Shown here: positions 1-7,215 of the stretch, piece by piece | Position numbering within the stretch: the first letter of the stretch is position 1 | How the letters are laid out: each line of letters starts with the position of its first letter | Assembly (NCBI GenBank): GCA_964541895.1 | Contig: CAZISM010000071.1 | Coordinates: 1 to 28,761, forward strand | Length of the DNA stretch: 28,761 nucleotides | Direction: 5' to 3' | Source of the DNA: CAZISM01 sp964541895 | GTDB taxonomy: Bacteria > Zhuqueibacterota > Zhuqueibacteria > Residuimicrobiales > Residuimicrobiaceae | Position numbers and translations under genes: made by a program | Notes under the pieces: generated by a model | The model's database searches: none | Told to the model about the DNA's origin: nothing | What the model saw: only the letters and a program-made list of their open reading frames with translations

Positions 1-191
1 TCGATGCGGGAGTTGTTCATGCTTTCGATGGAAAATCCGGAGGCAAAGCCGGTGTAGAGCACGGATTTTGAAACCCAGGTTTTGGGCTGGTTCATGGTCA
101 ACAGCATGACCAGCAGGATCAGGCCCAGCGGCAACGCCAGCAGAAATAGCCGGTGTTTCCAGATGAGGTAGAAAAAACGTGACGCGTTCAT
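1..191 (-). CDS. Wzz/GumC-like polysaccharide chain-length/export protein (N-terminal part, runs off window)
   Basis: Only the first 63 residues are present; the gene continues beyond position 1. The start reads MNASRFFYLIWKHR followed by a strong hydrophobic segment (about residues 15-32), then a polar periplasmic stretch. A short cytoplasmic N-terminus followed at once by a first transmembrane helix is typical of Wzz/GumC chain-length determinants of exopolysaccharide export. The ATG overlaps the stop codon of the TolC-like gene upstream in an ATGA arrangement (4 bp), so the two are probably translationally coupled. Context strongly supports an exopolysaccharide role, because the genes before it encode an outer-membrane efflux-type protein and an initiating sugar transferase. 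The family call rests on topology and neighbours, since the diagnostic C-terminal part or kinase domain is outside the window. Confidence 0.65.
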   Translation of the reverse strand, partial: MNASRFFYLIWKHRLFLLALPLGLILLVMLLTMNQPKTWVSKSVLYTGFASGFSIESMNNSRI

Positions 192-946
192 GGGACTCTC
201 AAGGTTATTCCGGCCGTTTCCTGTAACAGAGCGAATTTCAATTCAAAATCAGCCACAGCCTTTTGAAAGTCCGACATGGTCTGATTGTGAAATTCGATTA
301 TTTTCGAATATTCGATAAAATCCATCTGATTGTTCTGAAACTTTATGTCAGCCATCTGCGCCTGCAACAGCGAGGATTCTTTCTGTTCGTTTCTGGTGTT
401 GAGGATGTCGTAAGACAGTTTGGCGTCATAATATTGGGTTATGACCAGTTGGCGCAGGGCCTGGATGAGCTCCTGTTTTCTCTGTTCGGCCAGCACCTGT
501 TCCTGGCGGGCGATCTGAGTGGTTTTGCTGCGCTTGGCCAGATCGAAGAGGCTCAGCTGCAGGGAAAGGCCGACGCTGTAGCGTGTGACTTCATACGGTT
601 TCGATTCGAGATTGTACCCCGAGAATTCCTGAGTCAGAAAAAAGTAATCGTTGGTGCCGTACATGACGTTGGAGGAAAGTTTGACATAGGTCAGCCATTC
701 CTGCCCCGTCAGTTTGCTTTTCAGGCGGGTGATCTCGATGGCGGCGTCTTGGCCTTTTAAAATCGGCGAGTAAGCTTCGGCCGCCGCCAGCACGACCGGC
801 AACGGCGGCAGCGTCACATGACCGCTGTCCATTATGGCCGCAGGATGGGATGGCTTGGCGGTTTGATCCGCTGAAGCGGTGGTTAGGAGGGCGCCGGCCA
901 GGAGCAAGACAGCGGGCCCGGTCCAGATTCGGTGGCACATCATCAT
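188..946 (-). CDS. TolC-family outer-membrane protein, half-length (single OEP repeat)
   Basis: A 252-residue secreted protein. It has a signal peptide (hydrophobic residues about 8-24, likely cleavage after ASA) and then one region resembling an outer membrane efflux protein repeat: a helix with AAAEAYSPILKGQDAAIEI, a beta-like middle (about residues 85-140) and long coiled helices rich in Gln, Glu and Leu (about 140-245). Classic TolC proteins are about 430-500 residues with two such repeats, so this is half size. It could assemble as a larger oligomer or act with the Wzz-like protein. Three consecutive ATG codons (946, 943, 940) follow a GTGAGG ribosome site; the third has the best spacing. 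It starts 7 nt after the sugar transferase stop and overlaps the Wzz-like gene by 4 bp, so it is in that operon. It probably provides the outer-membrane part of polymer export, an inference from position. Confidence 0.7.
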   Translation of the reverse strand: MMMCHRIWTGPAVLLLAGALLTTASADQTAKPSHPAAIMDSGHVTLPPLPVVLAAAEAYSPILKGQDAAIEITRLKSKLTGQEWLTYVKLSSNVMYGTNDYFFLTQEFSGYNLESKPYEVTRYSVGLSLQLSLFDLAKRSKTTQIARQEQVLAEQRKQELIQALRQLVITQYYDAKLSYDILNTRNEQKESSLLQAQMADIKFQNNQMDFIEYSKIIEFHNQTMSDFQKAVADFELKFALLQETAGITLRVP

Positions 947-952
947 ACCTCA

Positions 953-2167
953 CTACACATTTTCTCTTTGTAACAACACGGGGATCGTTCGCAAAATCAG
1001 CTGGATATCGCCGAGAAACGAATTATAGGCCGCGTAGCGGTTGTCAAGATGGAAGCGCTCTTCTTCGGACATAAAGCCGCCACGGCCGCGCAGTTCAACC
1101 TGCCACAAGCCGGTCAGACCCGCCGCAGCACGAAAACGCCGCGCCCAGCGCATTTTGGTGATCGAGTTGGCTTCAGCGACCGGCAAAGGCCGATTGCCGA
1201 CGATCGACATATCGCCTTTGAGGACGTTGAGCAGCTGCGGCAGTTCGTCCAGGCTGGTGTTGCGCAGAAAACGGCCCACTTTGGTGATACGCGGATCGTT
1301 GGGAATTTTCAGAAATGCTTTTTTCTGATTGCGCCGTTTGCTGGCCAGCCTTTCGCAGATGCGCTCCTGATCGTAATAGACCACCGGCGAACAGAACTCG
1401 TTGGCCGGCAGTTTGGCGCATTCGCTGCACTGAAATTCGATGGGTTCTTCGTTGTACTGATTAAGGTGTTCCACCTCTTTCAGGCGTTGATCCGCATCCG
1501 GATACATGGAGCGGAATTTGTAAAAGTCAAATATCTTGAAATTGGCCCCCACGCGCTTGGCAATGTAAAAGACCGGGCCGCGGCTTTCCAGCCAGAGGGC
1601 GATGATGATGATCAGGAACACGGGCAACAGACAGATCAGGGCCGTGCCGGCCACGATCAGGTCAAAGCTGCGTTTGATCAGACGGGTTCTGTAGGGCGTG
1701 ACGTTGGTGTCCCAGTGCAGCTCTTCCAGATTATGCCGCTGCCGTTTGTAGGGAATGAGGAACGACAAGCGTTCGTAAAATTGCGCTTCCTGCAGCGGTT
1801 TGTCGTAGAAATCGTCAATGCCCAGCAAGCGGGCCCGATCCCGATGGGAAAATTTAAAGTTGGCGGTGATCAATATGAACGGGGTCGCGTGCAACAGGTT
1901 GCATTTTCTCATCTCCCGGTAGAGATCAAAGCCGCTGATGCCCGGGAGGGTAATCTCGCATACGATGGCGTCCGGCTGGTTTGGACAGAGAGGCGGTTGC
2001 TGGAACGAGCCGGCAAAAGGATAGAAGGAACCGCCGGTCAGCCAATTCATGGCCAAGAGGCCGTTTTTCTCCGTATGCACTTTGAAGCGATGACGGCTCT
2101 CCAGCGAACGGATGCTTTCGTCTTCGCCGATGTAAAGGACCGAAAATATGTTCTGGGCCTGATCCAT
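953..2167 (-). CDS. Receiver-like domain fused to polyprenyl-phosphate sugar-1-phosphate transferase (exopolysaccharide initiation)
   Basis: A 404-residue fusion counted from the ATG at 2167; a GTG at 2182 would add five residues. Residues about 8-140 resemble a response-regulator receiver: an acidic pair GED near 14-16, a beta strand DAIVCEITLPG and a YDKPL motif with Lys123. The phospho-acceptor position, normally Asp, is Glu71. A hydrophobic hairpin follows (about 170-191), then the bacterial sugar transferase domain with YKFRSMYPDA, DPRITKVGRFLR, SLDELPQL, KGDMSIVGNRPLP and GLTGLWQVE. This family moves a sugar phosphate from a UDP-sugar to undecaprenyl phosphate and starts exopolysaccharide or O-antigen repeat synthesis at the inner membrane. 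Between FRSM and DPRIT is an insert of roughly 45 residues with four Cys (247, 250, 259, 271). GGTGG 11 nt before the ATG favours 2167. The gene lies directly after a kinase/response-regulator set and before TolC-like and Wzz-like genes. Confidence 0.88.
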   Translation of the reverse strand: MDQAQNIFSVLYIGEDESIRSLESRHRFKVHTEKNGLLAMNWLTGGSFYPFAGSFQQPPLCPNQPDAIVCEITLPGISGFDLYREMRKCNLLHATPFILITANFKFSHRDRARLLGIDDFYDKPLQEAQFYERLSFLIPYKRQRHNLEELHWDTNVTPYRTRLIKRSFDLIVAGTALICLLPVFLIIIIALWLESRGPVFYIAKRVGANFKIFDFYKFRSMYPDADQRLKEVEHLNQYNEEPIEFQCSECAKLPANEFCSPVVYYDQERICERLASKRRNQKKAFLKIPNDPRITKVGRFLRNTSLDELPQLLNVLKGDMSIVGNRPLPVAEANSITKMRWARRFRAAAGLTGLWQVELRGRGGFMSEEERFHLDNRYAAYNSFLGDIQLILRTIPVLLQRENV

Positions 2168-2171
2168 GGTA

Positions 2172-2567
2172 TTAAAAGCCACCCCGGGAGATATATTTTG
2201 CTCTGGCGGATAACCGTCGTTTTACTCGGGCCAGCAGTTCTTTGGGATTGAACGGCTTGACCAAAAAATCGTCAGCCCCCAGCTCGAAACAGCGGATGCG
2301 GGAGTTGCTCTCCTCGCTTCCGGATAAAACGATGAGCGGGATGTCGTCAAAAAACCCGCTGCTGCGCAATTTGACGATGAACTCGTAGCCGTCCATTTTA
2401 GGCATCACCAGGTCGCTGATGATCAAATCCGGCAGCTCGCCGCTTTGCAGGTAATGCAGCGCCTCTTCACCGTTGGATAGCGTTACCACCTCAAAATCGT
2501 TTTGAAAGGTGCTGTTGATGATGAGGCGAATGCTGATCTCGTCGTCCACAACCAGAATCTTTTTCAT
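2172..2567 (-). CDS. Single-domain response regulator (CheY-like receiver)
   Basis: A 131-residue protein consisting of one receiver domain. It has the DD acidic pair (residues 8-9, in ILVVDDE), phospho-acceptor Asp52 in ISDLVMPKMDG, a Ser at the Thr/Ser switch position in VLSGSEE, and Lys104 in FLVKPFNP, so all catalytic positions are intact. A short basic tail, KRRLSARAKY, follows, with no output domain. Its ATG comes immediately after the TAG of the hybrid kinase gene (TAGATG), and its stop is 4 nt from the ATG of the next gene, so the operon structure is clear. It probably receives phosphate from the neighbouring kinase, directly or through the HPt protein, and acts by protein contact. 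The receiver-bearing sugar transferase encoded next is a candidate partner, which is inference only. Confidence 0.9.
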   Translation of the reverse strand: MKKILVVDDEISIRLIINSTFQNDFEVVTLSNGEEALHYLQSGELPDLIISDLVMPKMDGYEFIVKLRSSGFFDDIPLIVLSGSEESNSRIRCFELGADDFLVKPFNPKELLARVKRRLSARAKYISRGGF

Positions 2568-5500
2568 CTAGTGTACTCTTCTTTTCGCATACCGCAGCAG
2601 CAACTGGGTGATATCCTGCTGGCGAAACGGTTTGGACAGGAATTCATCCATGCCTGCCTGAAAGCACCGTTCCTGTTCGCCTTTCATGGTGTCGGCGGTC
2701 AGGGCGATTATGGGTGTATGCCGTATGGAGCCTTCCAATTCACGTATTTTGCGTGTGGCTTCGATACCGTCCATGATCGGCATGTGCACGTCCATGAGAA
2801 TCACGTCCAGTTGTTGCTGACGGAATTTTTCCACGGCTTCCAGGCCGTTTTTGGCAGGCACCAGGGTGAATCCCATTTTGTTGATGATGTGTTGTACGAT
2901 CATCATGTTGATGGCGTCGTCTTCTGCGACCAATACTCTGCAATCGTGCCCGTTCGGCTGGATCGAACCCAGCGATTTATGATCGATGGTCGGCGGCGCC
3001 GGACGGGGTGANNNNNNNNNNNNNNNNNNNNNNNNNNNNNNNNNNNNNNNNNNNNNNNNNNNNNNNNNNNNNNNNNNNNNNNNNNNNNNNNNNNNNNNNN
3101 NNNNNNNNNNNGCTGGATCGAACCCAGCGATTTATGATCGATGGTCGGCGGCGCCGGACGGGGTGAAGCCAGAGCGGTAAGGGTGTTTGCGAGTTCGTTC
3201 ATTTTTACCGGTTTAGTGAGAAACAGAGAGATGCCGGCTTCGCGGCACCTGGCTTTGATGCCGGGCGGTTCCGCGGATGACATCATGAGAATGATAGGTT
3301 TTTGATGCGTATGTTCTTCCAGGTTCAGCTTTTCCGCGAGCTGGAGACCATCAAAGTCGGGCATCTGCAGATCGAGGATGATGGCGTCGTACGGCTGCTG
3401 CTTCTCCGCGGCCAGCCTGATTCTTTGCAGCGCTTCGATGCCGTTATCGCAGGTGTCGACCGGTACCGACCAGTTGTGCAACATGTCTTTGAGGATGCGC
3501 AGATTGGTTTTGTTGTCATCCACGACGAGCACATGTCGCAACGGCACCTGCGGTTTGATCGTTTTGAGGTGGTTGTTTTTTTGCGGCTCCAGCGGCAGCC
3601 AAAAGGTGAAGGTGCTGCCCAGGCCCGGACGGCTGGTCACGGAAATTTCCCCGCCCATCAGCGAGGTCAGGCTTTTGCAGATGCTCAGCCCCAGGCCGGT
3701 GCCGCTGTAGCGTTTGCTGGCGCTGCTGTCCAGCTGGGTAAAACTCTCAAAGATATAGTTCAGTTTTTCCGAAGGGATGCCGATGCCGCTGTCCTTGACC
3801 GAGAACTGGATCGGCAGTGTTTTCACCTGCCCGGCCACCAGCTGCATGTCGCCCTTTTTCACTTCTACGATGATTTCGCCTTTTTCCGTGAATTTGACCG
3901 CATTGCTCAACAGATTGGTCAAAATTTGCCGGATGCGCACCGGATCTCCTTTGAGCAGGTCCGGGACTTTGATGTCGATCTCGCAGATCAGTTCGATATT
4001 TTTCTCTTTACACTTGGTCGTGAGAATGTTGACGCTTTTTTCCACCAGATCACGCAGGGAGAACATGGTATTGCGGATGGCCAGTTTGCCCACTTCGATT
4101 TTGGAGAAATCGAGGATATCGTTGATGATGTCCAGCAGGGAATAAGCCGCCTCTTTAACGTTTCGCATGTAATCGTATTGCGTAGCGGTCAGCTGTGTGG
4201 TCAGGGCCAACTCGGTCATGCCGATGATGCCGTTGAGGGGGGTGCGTATCTCATGGCTCATGTTGGCAAGGAAGCTGCTTTTCGTGGTGGTCGCGGCCTC
4301 GGCCTCTTCACGCGCCTTTTGCAGTTCTCTTTCGTATACCCAGCGGTTACGGATGCTCCACACTTCATCCATGTACACCTGCATCTCGAGTACATCTGTT
4401 TCCGTATAATCGATCGATTTGTTGGCGATTCCGCAGATCGCGCGCACCTGATCGTCTGCGATGATCGGGGCGCTCATGTGGCGGACGATGTGGAGATGCC
4501 CTTCCGGATATCCTTTTGCTTCTGCCAGGTTCTGATAATCGTTGTGAATGGCCGGTTTTTTCAGCCGGATGGGATCAGCCCAGATGCCGGCGTTGATCAG
4601 AGGGTGTTTGCCCTTCTGGGAGGCGCGGCAGCCTTTACGCGCCTTTTTCGACCAGATGAACGATTCATAGACTTGCTGATTGGGGTGCACCAGGTGGAAA
4701 TATCCGATCTGGCTGCCGGTCAATTTCACCACTTCTTCCAGAGCATGCTCAAACAGTTCCTTCTCGTTCTTGAGCGGCATACGACTCAGCATATAGAGGG
4801 AACGCATACCGTCCGTGCTCAAGCGCAGGCGCTCCTCCATGTGCCTTTTTTCCGACAGCTCTTCGCCTGAACAGAGCAGGCCACAGGGTTGACCGTGACT
4901 GTCTTTGAGGGCGCGGGAGAACCAGCGCACCAGCCGCTTGTGCCCCTTTTGACTGAGCATGCGCAGCTCGACGAATGTTTTGGCCGATCGCCGGCTGCCA
5001 AGCGCTTTGGTGAAGAAGTGTTTCGCCTTGCTGCGTTCCTGGTCGTCGGCAAACAGCTCCAGCCAGGAGGTGCCGATCACCTCGTCGGCGCGGCATTCAA
5101 AGACGTCGCAGCCGAATTCGTTCAACAGGGTGATACGTCCTTCGAGATCCAGCGAGACCACCACGCTCGGTACAATTTCCAGATATCGCTTCAGTTTTTC
5201 CTTTTCCACAGCCAGCTCGCGGGCGGTCCTGGAATAATCGGTGATGTTGCGGCCGATGCCGAGAATGCCCTGGATTTTGCCGTTCCCGTTATACCACGGT
5301 ATTTTGGACGACAGCACCCATCGTTCCTGGCCGTTCTTGTCCGGAATGTTCTCCAGCCGGTTCAAGACGCCCCGCTTTTGCTGGAGGACGACGTTATCGT
5401 CCTGCTGAAAATGCTCGGCCAATTCCGGCGCATACACATCAAAGTCTGTTTTGCCGATCGCCTCTTCGCGGCGATCCAAACCCATGTACTCGCAGTCGGC

Positions 5501-5989
5501 GAGATTGGACAGAATCTTTCGACCATCGAGGTCTTTGATGTAGATCGAGTCCGGGATGTGGTCAATCACCGAATAGAGCAAGTGGTTGTGTTCAGGAGTA
5601 ATATGTTTGGCAGGAAGCCCCAATGCGTTATCGTCAAACAACATGCAAACCCGATCGGAATCAATGGCGATCAGATGGCACTTTATTGGTTGGTCATGCG
5701 GCGGCGAATAAAACTGGGTATAGAGCCCTCGTTCCGTTCGCAAGGTGTGTAACAGCTGTTCTCGTTCGGCAAGGTTCGGCGCCCATTCCGGCCAGAGGTC
5801 GAACAAATTTCTGTTGCGAATTGCATCGGCCGGTTGAGCAAGCAGACGTACGGCGACGGCGTTGGCCTCCAGAACCAACAGCCCTTCCTGTTCAGACGCC
5901 GCGGCCAATTTGAGCAGTATAAACCCACAATGCCCTTCTGACGATGTGGTGATAACAGGTGTGGGTTTGGTTTCCTTCATGATGTCCAT
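2568..5989 (-). CDS. Hybrid histidine kinase (PAS, PAS, GAF-like, HisKA, HATPase, two receivers), interrupted by an assembly gap
   Basis: As assembled the frame breaks at the N run (3012-3111). Removing the Ns and one copy of the flanking 55-bp duplicate gives one frame of 1088 residues. In order it has an N-terminal sensor-like region (about 20-120), a PAS domain (about 135-255), a second PAS (about 265-385), a GAF-like region (about 395-550), and the HisKA phospho-acceptor His579 in FLANMSHEIRTPLNG. An HATPase with LSNAVKF, DSGIGIP and GTGLGLSI follows. The first receiver has DD at 824-825, Asp873 and Lys926; the second has EDD at 971-973, Asp1015 and Lys1068. There is no transmembrane segment, so it is a cytoplasmic sensor. 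A chain of His, Asp, HPt and Asp is expected with the HPt gene upstream and the response regulator immediately downstream. The signal sensed is unknown. The first ATG was used; an ATG nine bases later is also possible. Confidence 0.93.
2957..3166. repeat. 55-bp identical direct duplicate flanking the N run (contig-end overlap)
   Basis: Positions 2957-3011 and 3112-3166 are identical over 55 bases, both starting GCTGGATCGAACCC and ending GGACGGGGTGA. Deleting 155 bases (one copy plus 100 N) joins the kinase frame to the second receiver frame with no stop, reading SIQ, PNGHDC, RVLVAEDD across the join. This is an assembly artefact rather than a biological repeat. Confidence 0.93.
3012..3111. 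other. Assembly gap (100 N) inside the hybrid kinase gene
   Basis: The run is exactly 100 N, the usual placeholder for a gap of unknown size. The sequence on both sides is the same for 55 bp, so the two contig ends very probably overlap and no sequence is missing. Confidence 0.97.
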
Positions 5990-6051
5990 CTCGCTGTGTT
6001 GGTTAGCTGCTGAGCTATGATCGTGTGTATTCGGTTTATGAGCCGCTCGAG

Positions 6052-6462
6052 TCAGGACAGGGTCATTCGTTTTATGACGTCGTTATAATTCTCGTAGGCG
6101 CTTTCCATCATCACCAGGTTATCCATGATCTGGGGGCGCTCTGCTTTATCCCTCGCCAGCGTTTCTACCGCAGCGGCCAGATCGCGCAATTTGATGGCGC
6201 CTACCATGCCGCAACGTCCTTTCATGCTGTGAGCGACAAACTGAATCGTCTTGAAATCGGAGCGCTGCACGCTTTCCCGCAAGGATTGGATCTGCCGGGG
6301 AAATTCCTGGGTAAAAATGGTCAGAAGCGCACGCACCAGCTGCATGTTACCGGCCGTACTTTCCATTAATATGGATTTGTCGAAAACGGGGGCTGTTGAC
6401 ACGGTGGTCGGCGTCGCCACTTCTTCGATTATATCATGTTTCATTTCCGCTCTGGTGAACAT
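6052..6462 (-). CDS. Stand-alone histidine phosphotransfer (HPt) protein
   Basis: A 136-residue, mostly helical protein. The HPt signature is FVAHSMKGRCGMVGA with the phospho-accepting His78, within a four-helix-bundle pattern from about residue 30 to the end. The family accepts phosphate from a receiver of a hybrid kinase and passes it to another receiver. The first 25 or so residues are a low-complexity, Thr/Val-rich leader. The ATG is preceded by GGGAGG at good spacing. It is the first gene of the operon, 62 bp before the hybrid kinase, which has two receivers but no HPt domain of its own. It therefore supplies the missing relay module. A sigma-54-type promoter candidate lies upstream at 6745-6760. 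Confidence 0.92.
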   Translation of the reverse strand: MFTRAEMKHDIIEEVATPTTVSTAPVFDKSILMESTAGNMQLVRALLTIFTQEFPRQIQSLRESVQRSDFKTIQFVAHSMKGRCGMVGAIKLRDLAAAVETLARDKAERPQIMDNLVMMESAYENYNDVIKRMTLS

Positions 6463-6744
6463 TGTTTCCTCCCATTCGCTTTCGGCGGTGGCCCGTCCGT
6501 TAACTGGCTTGCAGATCTACACAGCTTCGCCATCTCAGTTACAGGAGGCTGCAATCCTGCGTGAGGTGAATGATGGTGATGAGCATGAGTGAATGCCTTT
6601 TGCTGTGATGCCAATTCATAGCAGTTTCAAACCAGGTGTGTAGCACGTGTCATAAAAAAGTTCTACACCTATTCAGGACACAGCTCGTCAGTATCTGTAA
6701 ATAAAGAAAATAACGCAAATTCTCTTTTTTTCTGCATTATCATA

Positions 6745-6760
6745 AGCAAATAGTGTACCA
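6745..6760 (-). promoter_or_regulatory. Sigma-54 (-24/-12) promoter candidate for the HPt/kinase/exopolysaccharide operon
   Basis: On the minus strand the sequence is TGGTACACTATTTGCT. Compared with TGGCACG-N4-TTGCW it keeps the invariant GG and GC exactly 10 nt apart, all of TGG, and the TTGCW block; the mismatches are C to T and G to A. The predicted transcript start is near 6734, about 270 nt before the HPt ATG. A sigma-54 activator gene lies 2-3 kb away. Confidence 0.55.
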
Positions 6761-6852
6761 TAAACGGCTGCTCTCTGGAAAAGAAAAATCTGTGGCGAGC
6801 CCGTCATTGTAAATGCAAAAAAATTATATGTCTAATTGTTTTTCTGCAGCAG

Positions 6853-6868
6853 CGGCAAGAGATTTGCA
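6853..6868 (+). promoter_or_regulatory. Sigma-54 (-24/-12) promoter candidate for the polysaccharide deacetylase
   Basis: The plus-strand sequence CGGCAAGAGATTTGCA matches TGGCACG-N4-TTGCA at all but two positions (first T to C, and C to A). The GG at 6854-6855 and GC at 6866-6867 are 10 nt apart as required. The predicted start is near 6880, which leaves a leader of about 335 nt before the deacetylase ATG. Confidence 0.6.
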
Positions 6869-6913
6869 AGTACGGACCGTTATGGTGAGTCCAGGCGAGT
6901 GTGGCATGGATGA

Positions 6914-6930
6914 CATTTCAATTTGAAATG
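6914..6930. promoter_or_regulatory. 17-bp dyad, possible enhancer (activator) site
   Basis: CATTTCAA and TTGAAATG are perfect inverted arms around a single T. It lies about 180 bp upstream of the predicted start of the minus-strand sigma-54 promoter, a typical distance for an NtrC-family activator site. A related half-site, CAAATTGAA, follows at about 6939. Binding is inference. Confidence 0.4.
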
Positions 6931-7159
6931 GAGGATTGCAAATTGAAGACTGGCTCCTGGACCGGGAGATATCCCAATGGAGCGCCATGCGGGTTATGCG
7001 GTTGTAATTTAATAATATATATCTTTTCTGTCTTATGGGATGGCAGCAAAGCAGCAGAGCCGGCAATCGGCTGCAGAAATTCTTTTGCATTGAGGAAATA
7101 ATTCGTATTTTTCAGCGTCGTCGATTTTGGCGATTATGAATTGCGGTGGAACTAAAATT

Positions 7160-7184
7160 TGACAAGTGTCGCCCTGGCTTGTCA
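7160..7184. promoter_or_regulatory. 7-bp inverted repeat just upstream of the deacetylase start
   Basis: TGACAAG (7160-7166) and CTTGTCA (7178-7184) are perfect inverted arms with an 11-nt spacer, ending about 25 nt before the GGGAGG ribosome site. It could be an operator or an mRNA hairpin affecting translation. Confidence 0.35.
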
Positions 7185-7215
7185 CGAGTTTTTGACTGGA
7201 TGGCGTGGGAGGACT

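Larger units (their letters stand above)
6463..7215. other. Non-coding divergent intergenic region with two sigma-54-type promoters and several dyads
   Basis: No convincing gene was found in these 753 bp. The centre (about 6650-6850) is AT-rich. The region holds divergent -24/-12 elements at 6745-6760 (minus) and 6853-6868 (plus), an imperfect dyad at 6634-6670 (arms AGGTGTGTAG and CTACACCT), a 17-bp dyad at 6914-6930, small hairpins at 6964-6975, 6977-6988 and 7058-7072, and an inverted repeat at 7160-7184. The stretch from about 6880 to 7215 would be a long 5' leader of the deacetylase mRNA. Confidence 0.75.

Noticed and set aside
2568..2933. A separate small response regulator gene
   Set aside because: It is the second receiver of the hybrid kinase; the frames join once the 55-bp contig overlap is removed, and the supposed start is a TTG inside the receiver's first strand.
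2957..3166. A genuine tandem duplication within the kinase
   Set aside because: The identity ends exactly at the N run on both sides and only collapse restores the frame, so an assembly overlap is far more likely.
3302..4870. Long open frame on the plus strand opposite the kinase
   Set aside because: It is antisense to conserved kinase, ATPase and receiver motifs and shows no family similarity; it is a shadow caused by codon bias. The same holds for 1049-2251, 8715-9821 and 20128-21393.
6901..7101. Short Cys-bearing frame (PCGLCGC motif) in the deacetylase leader
   Set aside because: No ribosome site precedes its possible starts, and it spans several dyads and an AT-rich tract that look non-coding.
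7159..7187. Sigma-70 promoter with perfect TTGACA -35 box
   Set aside because: At 17 nt the -10 position reads TCACGA, which is not promoter-like; the TTGACA is part of the inverted repeat 7160-7184.
6880..7215. Cyclic di-GMP riboswitch in the leader
   Set aside because: The leader is long and structured, but I could not find the conserved GGCAAACC and GACGCAAAGCC elements of that class.
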